A DNA stretch of 45,994 nt from a virus, in IMG/VR virus record IMGVR_UViG_3300043411_002184, positions 1 through 45,994 of that record. One strand, written 5' to 3'. Numbering within the stretch: the stretch's first letter is position 1; each line of letters opens with the position of its first letter. Both the position numbers and the translations under genes were made by a program. This document shows positions 9,701 through 19,900 of this stretch, piece by piece. The notes below the pieces were generated by a model that did not search any database, was not told the DNA's origin, and saw only the letters and a list, made by a program, of their open reading frames with translations.

Positions 9701-10330
9701 AAGATCGGAGGGAATCCTGGATTAGATTTTATGTGGCAGCATTTTACGCCATTTACTAATATTATTGACCCATCGGTTACTAATATTCACGATGCGTATG
9801 TAATGACTCGTGGATATTACGATAATGTGACTAACTACATTAATGGAACTTCTGTTAATGCTCCAACACCTCCAACACCACTTGAATTAAGAAATAGTTA
9901 TGGGGCATTACTTGAGAACAAGATGCTTTCAGACACTGTGGTTTTGCATTCAGGTAAAATCAGGTTATTGTTTGGTAGCTTGGCTGAGCCACAACTTCGT
10001 GCTAAGTTTAAAGTCGTGAAATCACAAAGTGCCACTTTGACTAATGAGCGTATTAAAGAAGAAATCCTAAATGTGATTGGCACCTTCTTTGATATTGACG
10101 GTTGGGACTTTGGTGACACGTTTTATGCTACAGAACTAATAAGTCTAATTCATCAGAGACTTCCAGCCGATGTTGCCTCAGTAGTTTTAGTGCCAATCTA
10201 TAGTACCAACTCGTTTGGGTCTATGTTTACAGTAGAATCAGGCATAGATGAAATTCTACAATCTGGTGCGGCAATTAGTGATATTGAAATAGTAGAGGCA
10301 TTGACATCTACAGTACTAAGGCAACGATAA
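6755..10330 (+). CDS. 6: Baseplate wedge protein gp6-like, enlarged
   Basis: A 1191-residue protein whose two ends match gp6 (baseplate J-like) proteins. The N-terminal 120 residues include 'FIALIESFAYIAEQLAYRVD' and 'ENFITTAQRKQSILRLAKLI'. The last 130 residues contain 'FGSLAEPQLRAKFKVV' and a helical segment before 'VVLVPIYSTNSFGSMFTVESG'. In T4, gp6 dimers form the inner ring that holds wedges together and triggers sheath contraction. T4 gp6 has 660 residues, so about 500 are extra here, mostly in the middle (residues about 480-1000), where beta-rich sequence and an 'Asn-Ser-Arg-Thr-Trp' type region suggest added surface domains. It follows a CATAAATA promoter, and an LRR gene starts 2 bases after its stop. 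Order gp25-gp6 agrees with T4-like genomes. Confidence 0.82.
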   Translation: MALRTTYSAESWTAIYTAFNAVSFVSYGYDEIRQSILDYTATYYSEVFDDYQASSEFIALIESFAYIAEQLAYRVDMVAHENFITTAQRKQSILRLAKLISYKATRNIPVRGLVKLTTISTSERVLDSRGVNLAGLSITWNDPNNQNWKEQFILVMNRVLTNRFGQPQKTVQIGDVVMDLYSLNNDAASFNNGVMAYTASTGLESFPMEIVPADIDENGPFEREPDLVSTMSIIYSNDGIGDGSDYTGFLLFTKQGVLTRIDYSIDDQLPDRKIEFAPQNVNHTDVWVQKLNNDGSLAERWKQVDTVSEQNLVFNNVRTTRNKFEVDTLENDKIAVIFGDGDFSNAPQGSFRFWMRQSENRSLVVQKNKITNEFFGFSYTSAIGNTENCAATFALTSTLQNGSATESIEHIRRSAPSTYYAQNRMVNGQDYNTYLLKDPSILRLKTVNRTFAGQPKYIDWHDASGQYENVKLFGDDSVLRYQMGINTVSTSASGKSLIDEVIEPLLRSSGIVNTLIRISADDPLTRGIVSSPRRKFIEDNRGSRFYDIDGTEVAVLGAGDGSLKEKTVMQGLIDRHWYGEPLRQVLDSNNTVLGVIPDPSLFPEDDSRIYDATLPRTIDGVNKYPPGDIGSGLQPVSQQNYFGLRYHRLMLGIGEGSIDLSAANTAGSEWLINNFWLPNEVWTIEVQADGLSLAVRSNLRGTFPSGKIGSVYDIQPQGFSSSAPMFLVTQDISPNAVKFVAGDAFILDTNSSGVLSSNSRTWGSNPINLNGWWEVLSATMMPDYALEILDPQIFTTSNDSSPTNNLKQHSWIIFVRKIRQANSNNVIGYEIHHRDMKLTIESPTTKFWYNAVDQLLDNQTKKRVFDNIKILGSNLDTNDQVLKKNQIYDVVGPIANNEGTINFNKLEIVPSDLLQEDSSGDLIADRLLQFETFASGSYEYFFVDAPTVILSEAAEDLAIAAAWEPGSAVDNSKIYGRNLRMPKIGGNPGLDFMWQHFTPFTNIIDPSVTNIHDAYVMTRGYYDNVTNYINGTSVNAPTPPTPLELRNSYGALLENKMLSDTVVLHSGKIRLLFGSLAEPQLRAKFKVVKSQSATLTNERIKEEILNVIGTFFDIDGWDFGDTFYATELISLIHQRLPADVASVVLVPIYSTNSFGSMFTVESGIDEILQSGAAISDIEIVEALTSTVLRQR

Positions 10331-10332
10331 TT

Positions 10333-10866
10333 ATGAAAGTACATGAATTATTTGAAGATGAAGAAATAAGCATTCTTAGTGTTAAAGGAGTATTACCTGA
10401 TTATTTTAATGGAACAATTTTTGCTAGCGATCTTAATCTTACTTCATTAGAAGGTTCCCCATCTATAATAGGTACTTTATATTGCGACAATAATCAACTT
10501 GGTTCTTTAAAGGGTGGGCCTACCACTGTTAAAAACAACTTTGTATGTGAAATTAATAAGCTTACCTCACTAGAAGGAGCACCATCTTCAGTAGGTGGTC
10601 GTTTCGTTTGTTCTAGGAACAAGCTTACTTCATTACACAATATTCACAAGCACATTAAACACATTGGTAGTTATGCCGATTTTAACAATAATCCTATTAC
10701 CTCATGTGTACTTGGATTACTTCTGATAGATGGATTAGAGAAGGTTTATCTTGATAAGACAGCAGTACAAGAGATTATCAACAAACATCTTAGAGGCGAA
10801 AGAGACGTCTTCGCTTGTCAAGAAGAATTAATAGAAGCCGGTTTTGATGAATTTGCCCAATTGTAA
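10333..10866 (+). CDS. Leucine-rich-repeat-like phage accessory protein (longer paralogue)
   Basis: A 177-residue paralogue of the protein at 5836-6303. It has more repeat units of the form 'LTSLEGAPSSVGGRFVCSRN' (about four to five, residues 25-110), each with SLEG/SLKG and a Cys-x-x-N. The C-terminal 60 residues are nearly identical to the paralogue (VLGLLLI-GL, then DVFACQEELIEAGF). It starts with MKVHELFEDEE. It begins 2 bases after the gp6 stop and is followed by a promoter for the giant gene, so it closes the gp6 operon. The repeat number differs between copies while the tail is fixed, which fits a variable recognition face on a conserved effector or anchoring part. The function is unknown. 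Confidence 0.7.
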   Translation: MKVHELFEDEEISILSVKGVLPDYFNGTIFASDLNLTSLEGSPSIIGTLYCDNNQLGSLKGGPTTVKNNFVCEINKLTSLEGAPSSVGGRFVCSRNKLTSLHNIHKHIKHIGSYADFNNNPITSCVLGLLLIDGLEKVYLDKTAVQEIINKHLRGERDVFACQEELIEAGFDEFAQL

Positions 10867-10909
10867 GATCAGCACCTAAAAAGTCGACTTCTCCAGTTCC
10901 CTGGCTTTC

Positions 10910-10917
10910 CATAAATA
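10910..10917 (+). promoter_or_regulatory. T4-type late promoter candidate (CATAAATA) before the giant gene
   Basis: CATAAATAGA stands 31 bases upstream of the 3436-residue gene, in an 82-base gap that holds no gene. GAGAAG at about 10940 is the likely ribosome binding site. Confidence 0.55.
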
Positions 10918-10948
10918 GACAATCACAAATGATTGGCTATGAGAAGAC

Positions 10949-13900
10949 ATGACTCAAAAAATCGATTTTACTATCCCGTTCAATAATCTCGGTCAGTATG
11001 TTCCTATAAATCTACGAAACACCGTAGTAGAAGGTCTTACATCAAACCTATTTGATAGGTTTATGACTAATGATGAGAGCATTCCGTTGTACGGATATGT
11101 TGGAAGAAAACCAAATTCTCCAGATGATAGGGCGCCAAAGATCCCACAAGCCGATGTCGAGCGCGATATTAATGCCATAATTCCAGTCTTCAATTTTAAA
11201 CGCGGTTCAGAATATTTTGCCTTTACTGTTGAAGATATTCTTAATAAAGCCAAAGTTCTTGGTGTAACTGCTTCGCAAAGCAAATGGCTATATACCAAAG
11301 CTAATAACTATGTACCGCCAATTGACATAGACAAATTTGCAAATTACTACAATTATTTCTGGGTAGCTAAATCACTTCCATCTGTACCGACAATGGAATG
11401 GAATTTGGAATTGCTTCCAGAATACTATACTATTGCAAAGCCAAAAGATTCTGATTTGGATAAGCTAAATGCGATCGCTGCTACAACAGAAGCCGTTGTT
11501 AGGACTGGATCAGGTTTTTATGATCAAGTCTTTAAATTGAAATTTGTAAACAATCAGGACTTTACAATTGTTGCTCAGAATACTCTTGGTGCCTATTCTA
11601 CATTACCGTCTCCTCCAAAAACTGTTTCTGGAACTTTATCTTCATTTTCAGGTGACCTTTCAGGAAATGGAACACTCAATATTCCTGCTAATGCAACTCT
11701 GGTCACTCTTACTGGATCAGGAGGAACCGGAACGGCTGTTCATAATCCAGGTCAACCGGCAATAATCGGGACACCTATATTCTCGACTAATGAAGCCGTA
11801 GATTGGGTCATAACAAATTTTGTATCACTAGGCGTTAGTAACGTTAATTATGGATTAGATTTTGGAAAACCTGCTGGCCTCCCAGCCATAGGGGATACGG
11901 CTACTTCTAATGTTTCTTTCCCGGATGGGCTCGGTCAATTTGCAAGTTATGAAGTAACTTGGGGTTATGGGACTTACTTCCCAATTATTGGTTATACACC
12001 GTCTCAACCGTATATTGCTCCATTCGACACCATTACCGTAGGTGATAGTACTACTGCAACATTAGATGGAAATACTGAAACTTGGATTGGCGGTTCTGGG
12101 GCTATTGCTGGAGCGACGCTAATTAAATCATTAACATCAGACGGTACTGGTCAAACCCTGACATTCAGCATTGGGTCTGGTGGAACTTTGTCTTATGAAT
12201 ATGTTGTTGTGGTCAGCAATGATCCAAATTTAGAAGTCAGCAATAATACCTTAAAAATTCCAATTGGCGTAGTATCAGTTTCACTAACTGGCGCTGGTGG
12301 TGTGGGATATTCTACATCTAGTCCAGGATCTCCAGCCGTGCCGCCACAACCAATTTATGGAAATGTTTTAACATTATCTTGGCAGTCATTAGGCACAATC
12401 GGAAATCCGGCTTACACTCTAGTACCTCAATTCCCTGTCCAGTCTGGAGTTACGCCGCCTACCACACCTCCTACAGCGTTAAATCAAACAGAGATCACAC
12501 ATCACTCAACAATCATAAGTGATGGTAGTGTTTGGGATGGATATTACAATAATGTTTCAACTAATTGGGGCGTTACTGGGACTTATCCAATTATTGGGTA
12601 TACCCCTGGATCTCCAGCAGTGCCACCTTCAATTATTAATGTCAATGGGCCTAACACCATGGCATCTCTAAATGGTAATACCATTACATGGGTAGGTGGA
12701 AATGGGCCTGTAGCTGGAACACCGTCCACACATCAATTGACGTCTGATGGAACAGGCCAAGATTTAACTTTTAGTATTGGTAAAGGTGGTTCATTTGCCT
12801 TTACTTATAATATTCTAGATGACTTTGCACCCGGAACAGGATATGCTTATTCACTTTCAACGGCTGTAGGATCAACGGCTATTGAAGATAACTATACTTT
12901 TGTAGTTACTGGACCACAGGGCCTCTTCACACTTCTAACTTTCACTATTAGAAGAGATCCAATATTTGATAGTAATGGTATCTTTGTTGGGTTTGAAGAA
13001 TTTGCACCGGCCGATACATTTATGATCGACACGGCTTTCTTGTCTTTTAATTATACTATCACTTTTGCTGGGGCACCCGGGTTGAAGGGCAAGATTAAAA
13101 ATGTTAATGTCTTGAGAGAGTATCAAACCATTGATGGAGTAAAATTAAAAGAGGGTCAGCGAGTTTTAGTTAAAAACAATTCTGCTGAAGAAAATGGTAT
13201 CTACACGGTGAGTCCACATGGTTGGACTAGAGCTAGTGATTATGATGGTGTTAATATTGCCCCAGGCGCTAAAATCTGGATTGTTGAAGGGATAGTTAAT
13301 GGCGGTAAATTATTTACCTCAGATATTAACAGACTTTGGTCTGGTGTCTTTGCTCCAAGTAATACAAATGATTGGCAAGAGGGTAACTTCTGGGTTCATG
13401 TAAATGATCTTTCAACTCTCTCTTTATCTAGAGCTGATGCAACACAAGCGGTACGCCCAATTATAGAGTATAGTAATTACGTTCAGTTGAATGCCTTTTC
13501 AGTTAATGGGGTCCCATCTGACAATGGAGGGATGGCCTTCAAACAAGAGAAGACAGAATTTAATCAATTGCCAATGTTCGATTTGTTCAGATATGATGGT
13601 ACACATTCTAATTTAGTCAGCTCAATTTTTTATTATGTAGAAGATCTTACAGCCGAAGTAGATTTAGATTTGCAAAAGCGCATCAAATTAGATATTGGTG
13701 GAAGTCGAGATGCGGTATTTAATCACGGGCTTGTAGATTTAAATGGTGATATGTTATTCTATAAATTGGCAGGAGAATTAAAATCTATCTGGCACAATGG
13801 GTATTCTGAAGCTACAGCTGTTGATCAAACTTTTATTGGGACCTCAAAAGGCAAAGTATCATCTTTGAATCTAACATCGATAGCCGTCCCGAGAACATGG

Positions 13901-16900
13901 ACATTCACTGCAACTTCTCCTGGTTCATTCTCAGTTTCTAGAACCTTGACAGTCGGAGTTGGAACAGAGACATTATCTAACCCACTAATTGTTGGCGTTA
14001 AGTATATTGTTGATGAACTAGAAATCCTTATTACTGCAGGTACAGTTTTATTTGCCGTTGGCGAAAACTTTGTGTTTGATGTAATTGCTGGCCCAGTTGC
14101 TTCGGCAATTACTTTTAACGGGGCTGTAAAAGGAACTATTACTGCTATTGTGCCTAGTTTCTATTCGCAACAACAAGTCTGGACTTTAAAGGCACTTACC
14201 GCAACATCATTCAGCATTGTAGGGTCAAAAAATCAAATTCTTCCTGTTGGTCTTGACACAGTCACAGTAGGGGTCCCATATACAAATTCAGAACTTTCAT
14301 GTACTATTCTTGCTGGAACATTGCCATTTAACGAAGGCGATGAATTTTTAGTCAGAATCGGTAATATTGAAATGCCGCGCTATGTGTATAGAAATTCTGA
14401 CGACGGAATCTTTGATCTTTACGGTGGGGAAGCCGCTGACATTAACAATGTTGGTGCATATCAAGTGTCAAGATCGTTTATTCACAATCCATATAATGAA
14501 TCTAGAGATGAAGTTCTTGAAGGTACTTTGTTCTCCCACTTCAGAGGAATTTTACAAAATCAATTTTCGGGCACTCAGAATAATTATGCCTTCGGCGGCG
14601 CTATTAAAAATTGGAGTGAACAACATACTCTGCTTGCATCTTTGTTGATGCAACGTGATCTGACACCTATTAGTGTCATAGATTTAGCCAAAAATGAATA
14701 TGAGGTCGGTATCAATACTATTGCTGACATCTATAAACAGAATATTGTGCAATACATTGCAACTAACGGTGTCGTAGACCCGAATGACACAATCGATCAA
14801 AATCAAAAGCTTGAAGCATTACTTAATGATATTTTGCAGAAGCGTACTCTTGATAATGATGTGCGCACTGTTATTTTTGATACTACTGCAGGTGTACTAG
14901 GTTTTCCAGCTACGCTTCCTCAATTAGGTATTGTGGATGCTAAAGTTCCTTATATCGGATTTGATAACGTTCTTGGGTACAATGTTCTTTTTCACCATGA
15001 TGGACATAGCTCTGTATTGGCTATTGATACTATTGATTTTAGACGCCAAGTTTTAAATAATTCAGCCGATATCACCGTAGTTAGATCAGACGGAACAACT
15101 ACTCCGGCTGTTGGGTCATTTACTACGACACCACCGATTAGACCATATAAAGGTGAGCTTTGGATCATGCCTTATGGTGCCGAAAGCTTAATGTTTGCAT
15201 TTGATGTTGATTCTGATCTTGATGCTCCGATTTCACTGTCTATTGGTACTTCTTGGTACCGTAGAGATACAGGTATTCTAGTTGAATGGGATGGTTCAGC
15301 CTGGATAAATCAACCAACCATTATGTTAAAATGGCGGCTGATTGATTTAGCTGACACATTGAATCAATTGATTCTTCTTGTTGAAAATAAATTGTTTAAT
15401 CATATCAACCCAAATGCTAGAAAGGTTGATTTTATCAGTTTACAAAGTGATCTGGCTTTTAGTGATCAAATGAAACGTGAATTATTTACGTTTGCTGCCA
15501 ACAATAATCTATCCCCATTAGGATCAGATTATACTCCGGCAGATGCATTCACATGGAACTATTCAAATGCGAATGTTGCGAATGTTGCCCCAGTGAATAC
15601 ACCGACTGTGCCGGCTCGCTGGTATAATGTGTTGTTGGAGCATCATAAAACCTTTTTAAATGTTATTCCGACAGAACGTCCAAATCTCGAACCATGGAAA
15701 CTTTTAGGTTTTACTGAACTGGCTCCATGGTGGTCTACTTTAACTCCAATTCAACAACAAGCATTTTCTCCGTATGCTCAACCGTCTGAATTGCAATATT
15801 TCACTAATGGTGGTTATGTTAAAGTTGCTAAAACGACCTTTGGTGCTACTCCATTAAATGGGTTGCAAGTTATAGACGGTGTCAGTTTAATTAGCGGGGA
15901 TCTGGTATTATTACAAAATGAAATTGGGCCTGAGAATAATGGTATTTGGATTGTCTCTTCAGGATTATGGACAAGGTCTACTTTAGAATTATCTCAAGAT
16001 ACTTTTGTTCAAGTCGAAAGCGGTGCTGTGAATTTTAATACCGCTTGGGCACTTTCGAATAATGTTGTGACCATTAATGTGGACCCAGTATTATTTAAAC
16101 AAGTCAGATATTGGACTGATGCCTTGTGGGCTTATATTAAATCTATGAGACCAGGACTAACATTAAGTGTCGACACTACACGTGATGGTTTGTTGCCTCC
16201 GTATTTTAGTCCTACGCTTCTGCAATCAGTAAATGCATTAACTACTGTTGTGCCATCTAATATTGCTAGCACTTATCAATATGGAGAAGGTAGCCCTGTT
16301 GAAACTGTCTGGAAGAGTTCGATCGAATATGGATATTCTTTAGCACGTGCTTTATTTAGACATGACCCTCTTCAGTTTCTTGGATTCTGCTGGGGATTCA
16401 ACTGGGTCGAAGTAGACAATATCTTATATGATGCCTATGACATCAATACCCCAGGCCATAAACGATTCAGATTACACGGTGATCAAAATCGAATTGTAGA
16501 TCGTGGCACCTCAAACATAACTTTGGCTGGTGTAAGTGGACTTCAAAATATTGATCTCTCAATCACCTTTGACGCTTATGAAGTTAACGGCGCGAATAGA
16601 TATCAGAACTTTTCTATTAGGAATAACAAAACTGGAATTAACATTGGGTATGTTCGTGAAGGCACACCAATTATTGATATAAATTATCTAAGCATAATCT
16701 ATGTAAATGGGATCGCAATAGAAGATCGTGGTTTGCCATTCCATATTGGCGATAAATTTACTGTTACTGCAAATGCAGATGGTTCAAATCTTTTAGTAAC
16801 TTTTACTGCTGCAGTAAATTATAGTTATCTCGGATTTGGCCAGATTTTTACAAATGCACTACGCTCGTCAAGTGTAGACACAAATGATAGTTTTTCGATA

Positions 16901-19900
16901 GAGGCATTCCGTGGCTGGGATGTTAATATGGGATACCGTGCTGGTGGCCTTGTTGCAACAGATGATTTAGATATAAAAACTGATTCAGCGTCACTTTCTG
17001 CATCTAGCTTTAATTTGATCTTTAAGAAGAATAGCATAGCTAAAGATATGTGGATTCAAGGATTACGTATTACTGTTACTAACTTTGGAAATTCTACAGT
17101 TAATAATGACGGTGTCTATATTCCAAAATCAGATGGCAGCGATTGGATATTTTTTATCGAGGGATACAACCCGCGTTATTCTAATATTGAATATTATAAT
17201 TTGAATCTATTAGGTGATTTTGTCACATTTAATATTTTAGATCAACGACACACTTCGACAGTTTGGAAAACTTTTACAGATAATGTTAGTGTAACAAGTA
17301 GCTACTTACCGCTCACTATCACAGGGATTCAAAATGTTATTAATTTCTTGTACGGGTATTCTATATATTTAGAAGATCAAGGTTGGGAATTTAATAAACT
17401 TACTACAAATAATATCGATGCCGAAACTGGTAGATCTAGAACCTGGCAATTAGAAGTTGAAAAATTTGTAGATTCTTGCTATACTGGAATGCAAATAGGT
17501 CGTGGCCATATTGTTAATCCATTTATGGATCAGCTTTGGGTCAGACAAGATACTGGTCTTCTTTCAAACTTTATTGATACATCTCTATTTGATATTACTG
17601 GACATCCAGGAGTATTTGATATTGCTGGTATTAAAATGCCGATCAACGATCTAATGGTAACTAGAGGTAATGAAGTATCTCAATTTACTGCAGAAGCTCC
17701 TATCTATTCGGCACACGCACAAATAGATAATTTTGAGCATCTTTTCATATTCAATTACTATGTTGAAGACTCTCTAAAATCCGGATTGCTGTATAATCCA
17801 TTTTCTGGTGCGCGAGTTATTACATACAAGTTCAATGGAAGACGTTCGGCTGCTGGGTCATTTAGACCAGAATTTGGTGGTCATTATCTACTTGGTGGAA
17901 GTGGTAATAGTCAGGTAAAACAGAACTTACAAGCATCCACTAATAACGTGGCAAATTTTTATGACACTAACTCAGTATTTCAAAATGACCTAACTTCTAG
18001 ACACGCATTGTCACTACTCGGGTTTAGCACTAAATCATATTTTTCAGATCTAGATATTTCTAAGAAATCTCAATTTAATTTCTGGAGAGGATTAATCCAA
18101 TCTAAAGGCACTAACATGTCTGTGGATGCCTATCTCAATAATGACAGGTTTGAAGATGCTAAGATTGACGAATACTGGGCATACAAGGTGGCAGAGTATG
18201 GTGATGCTAGACAAAAGACTTTCCCAGAATTGAAAGTGACAGTTGATGATTCAGTTCAACAGTTTACGCAATTCCAATTCGATGCTACCGAGACAAATGG
18301 TATTCTAGCTGACTATACTCAAATCAGTCGTCTTGATGAATCTCGTTGGTTTAGCTTAGAAGACCTTGATCAAGATGCTTATTTTAAAGCTGAAGCTGTT
18401 GGGACCTATTCTCGGTCTAATTTTACTCAAGCTGAAGTAGATAAAATTCCATTCGTTATCAATTTGCCTTTTATAGCCGACAAATTAGTAATTTCTGGTT
18501 CTGCCGATGTTACCAAAATCAATGCCACAACACTATTGGTTAATAGTGTTACTTTAGCTAGTACTTTGTTGGTTGTCGGATACGGGCCTGCTACTCCTCG
18601 TTATAATCCTATTAAGTTGTTTAACTATGTGGCTGATGAATTGGTCGAAGAAATTCCACTTTGGCATCCGGCATTTGGCCAACATACTCCAGCTGCTTTA
18701 GAATCTATCAACATTATTTCTACTCAAAATCCAGCAAAGTACAGCTTCAGTACTCAAGTAGTCAATAACAATTCGTATGATCCACTGAGACCATGGGGTA
18801 ATAATGAAATAGGACGAGTGTGGTTCGATACTAGAAATCTAAAATACATTCCGTATTATGATGAAGTAATCTTTCCAAATCGTGCGTCCAGATTAAATCG
18901 TTGGGGATCTCTGGCCGATTTTGCCACTGTTGATGTCTATGAGTGGGTTAAGTCTTCTGTTCCGCCTTCAGAATATAATGCTTTGGCATTAAAAGAAGCC
19001 GGCAATGGCGATCTTGACCCAAGTACCAAGGCTGCTGGCGAAGTAGCTTTACAAGAAACTTATGTTCGAGATCGACGCTGGTTCTTGCGACCAGTGGCGT
19101 GGTCATATTCTACAGTTCCGGCTTCCAATACCTTTGATTGGGCAGGTTCACCACCATTCACTGCTTCTTATAATTCTAAACTTTATTTTGAGTCTAATGG
19201 ACGAGTTTCTTTAGATGTCGGAACTTTTGCAAGCTTCAATATTACAGCCGGTATGCGAATTGGGACATGGGACCCAACGCCAAGTAATTCAAAGCCTACT
19301 AGCGAATATCTTGTTAATAATGAATTTTCAAAGATTATTATTGATGGTGCACAAGAGTTTACCACTATTCATCAGCCACAAGATCCGGGATTTTATCCTG
19401 CATGTACTGTAGATCTGAAATTTAATAAGTACACCAGTGCTATTGGGTCCTTAACCTTTACTGCTGAGCCTCTTGTTGTAGTGACTACAACAGTTGATGA
19501 TAATGGAACACTTATAACTACAGATGATTATATTGTCCAACTTACTGTGTCAGATGATAGTGGTATCTCTGAAACCGTAGTGGTAAATCATGGCCCTGCG
19601 GCTTTACCAAATGCCACGATTAACATCACAACAGGAGACTCTGTTGTGGTTGTGCTAGAATCACTCGGCTTAACAATTTCAGTAATCTCAACTAGCGGTT
19701 CTGGCGTTTATGAAATTACCGCATGGCAGAAAGCTATTATTGCTGCCTTAGAGATAGATATTCTTCTGCGCGACACGGTTTCGGTTACACCAATTATTCC
19801 ATGGGACAGCGGAAATTATGGAAATAGCTATGTTGTTTCAAATGATGAAAACGACCAAGAATATACCGATAATGCTGGTTTAGGCTGGAGAGCTTGGAGT

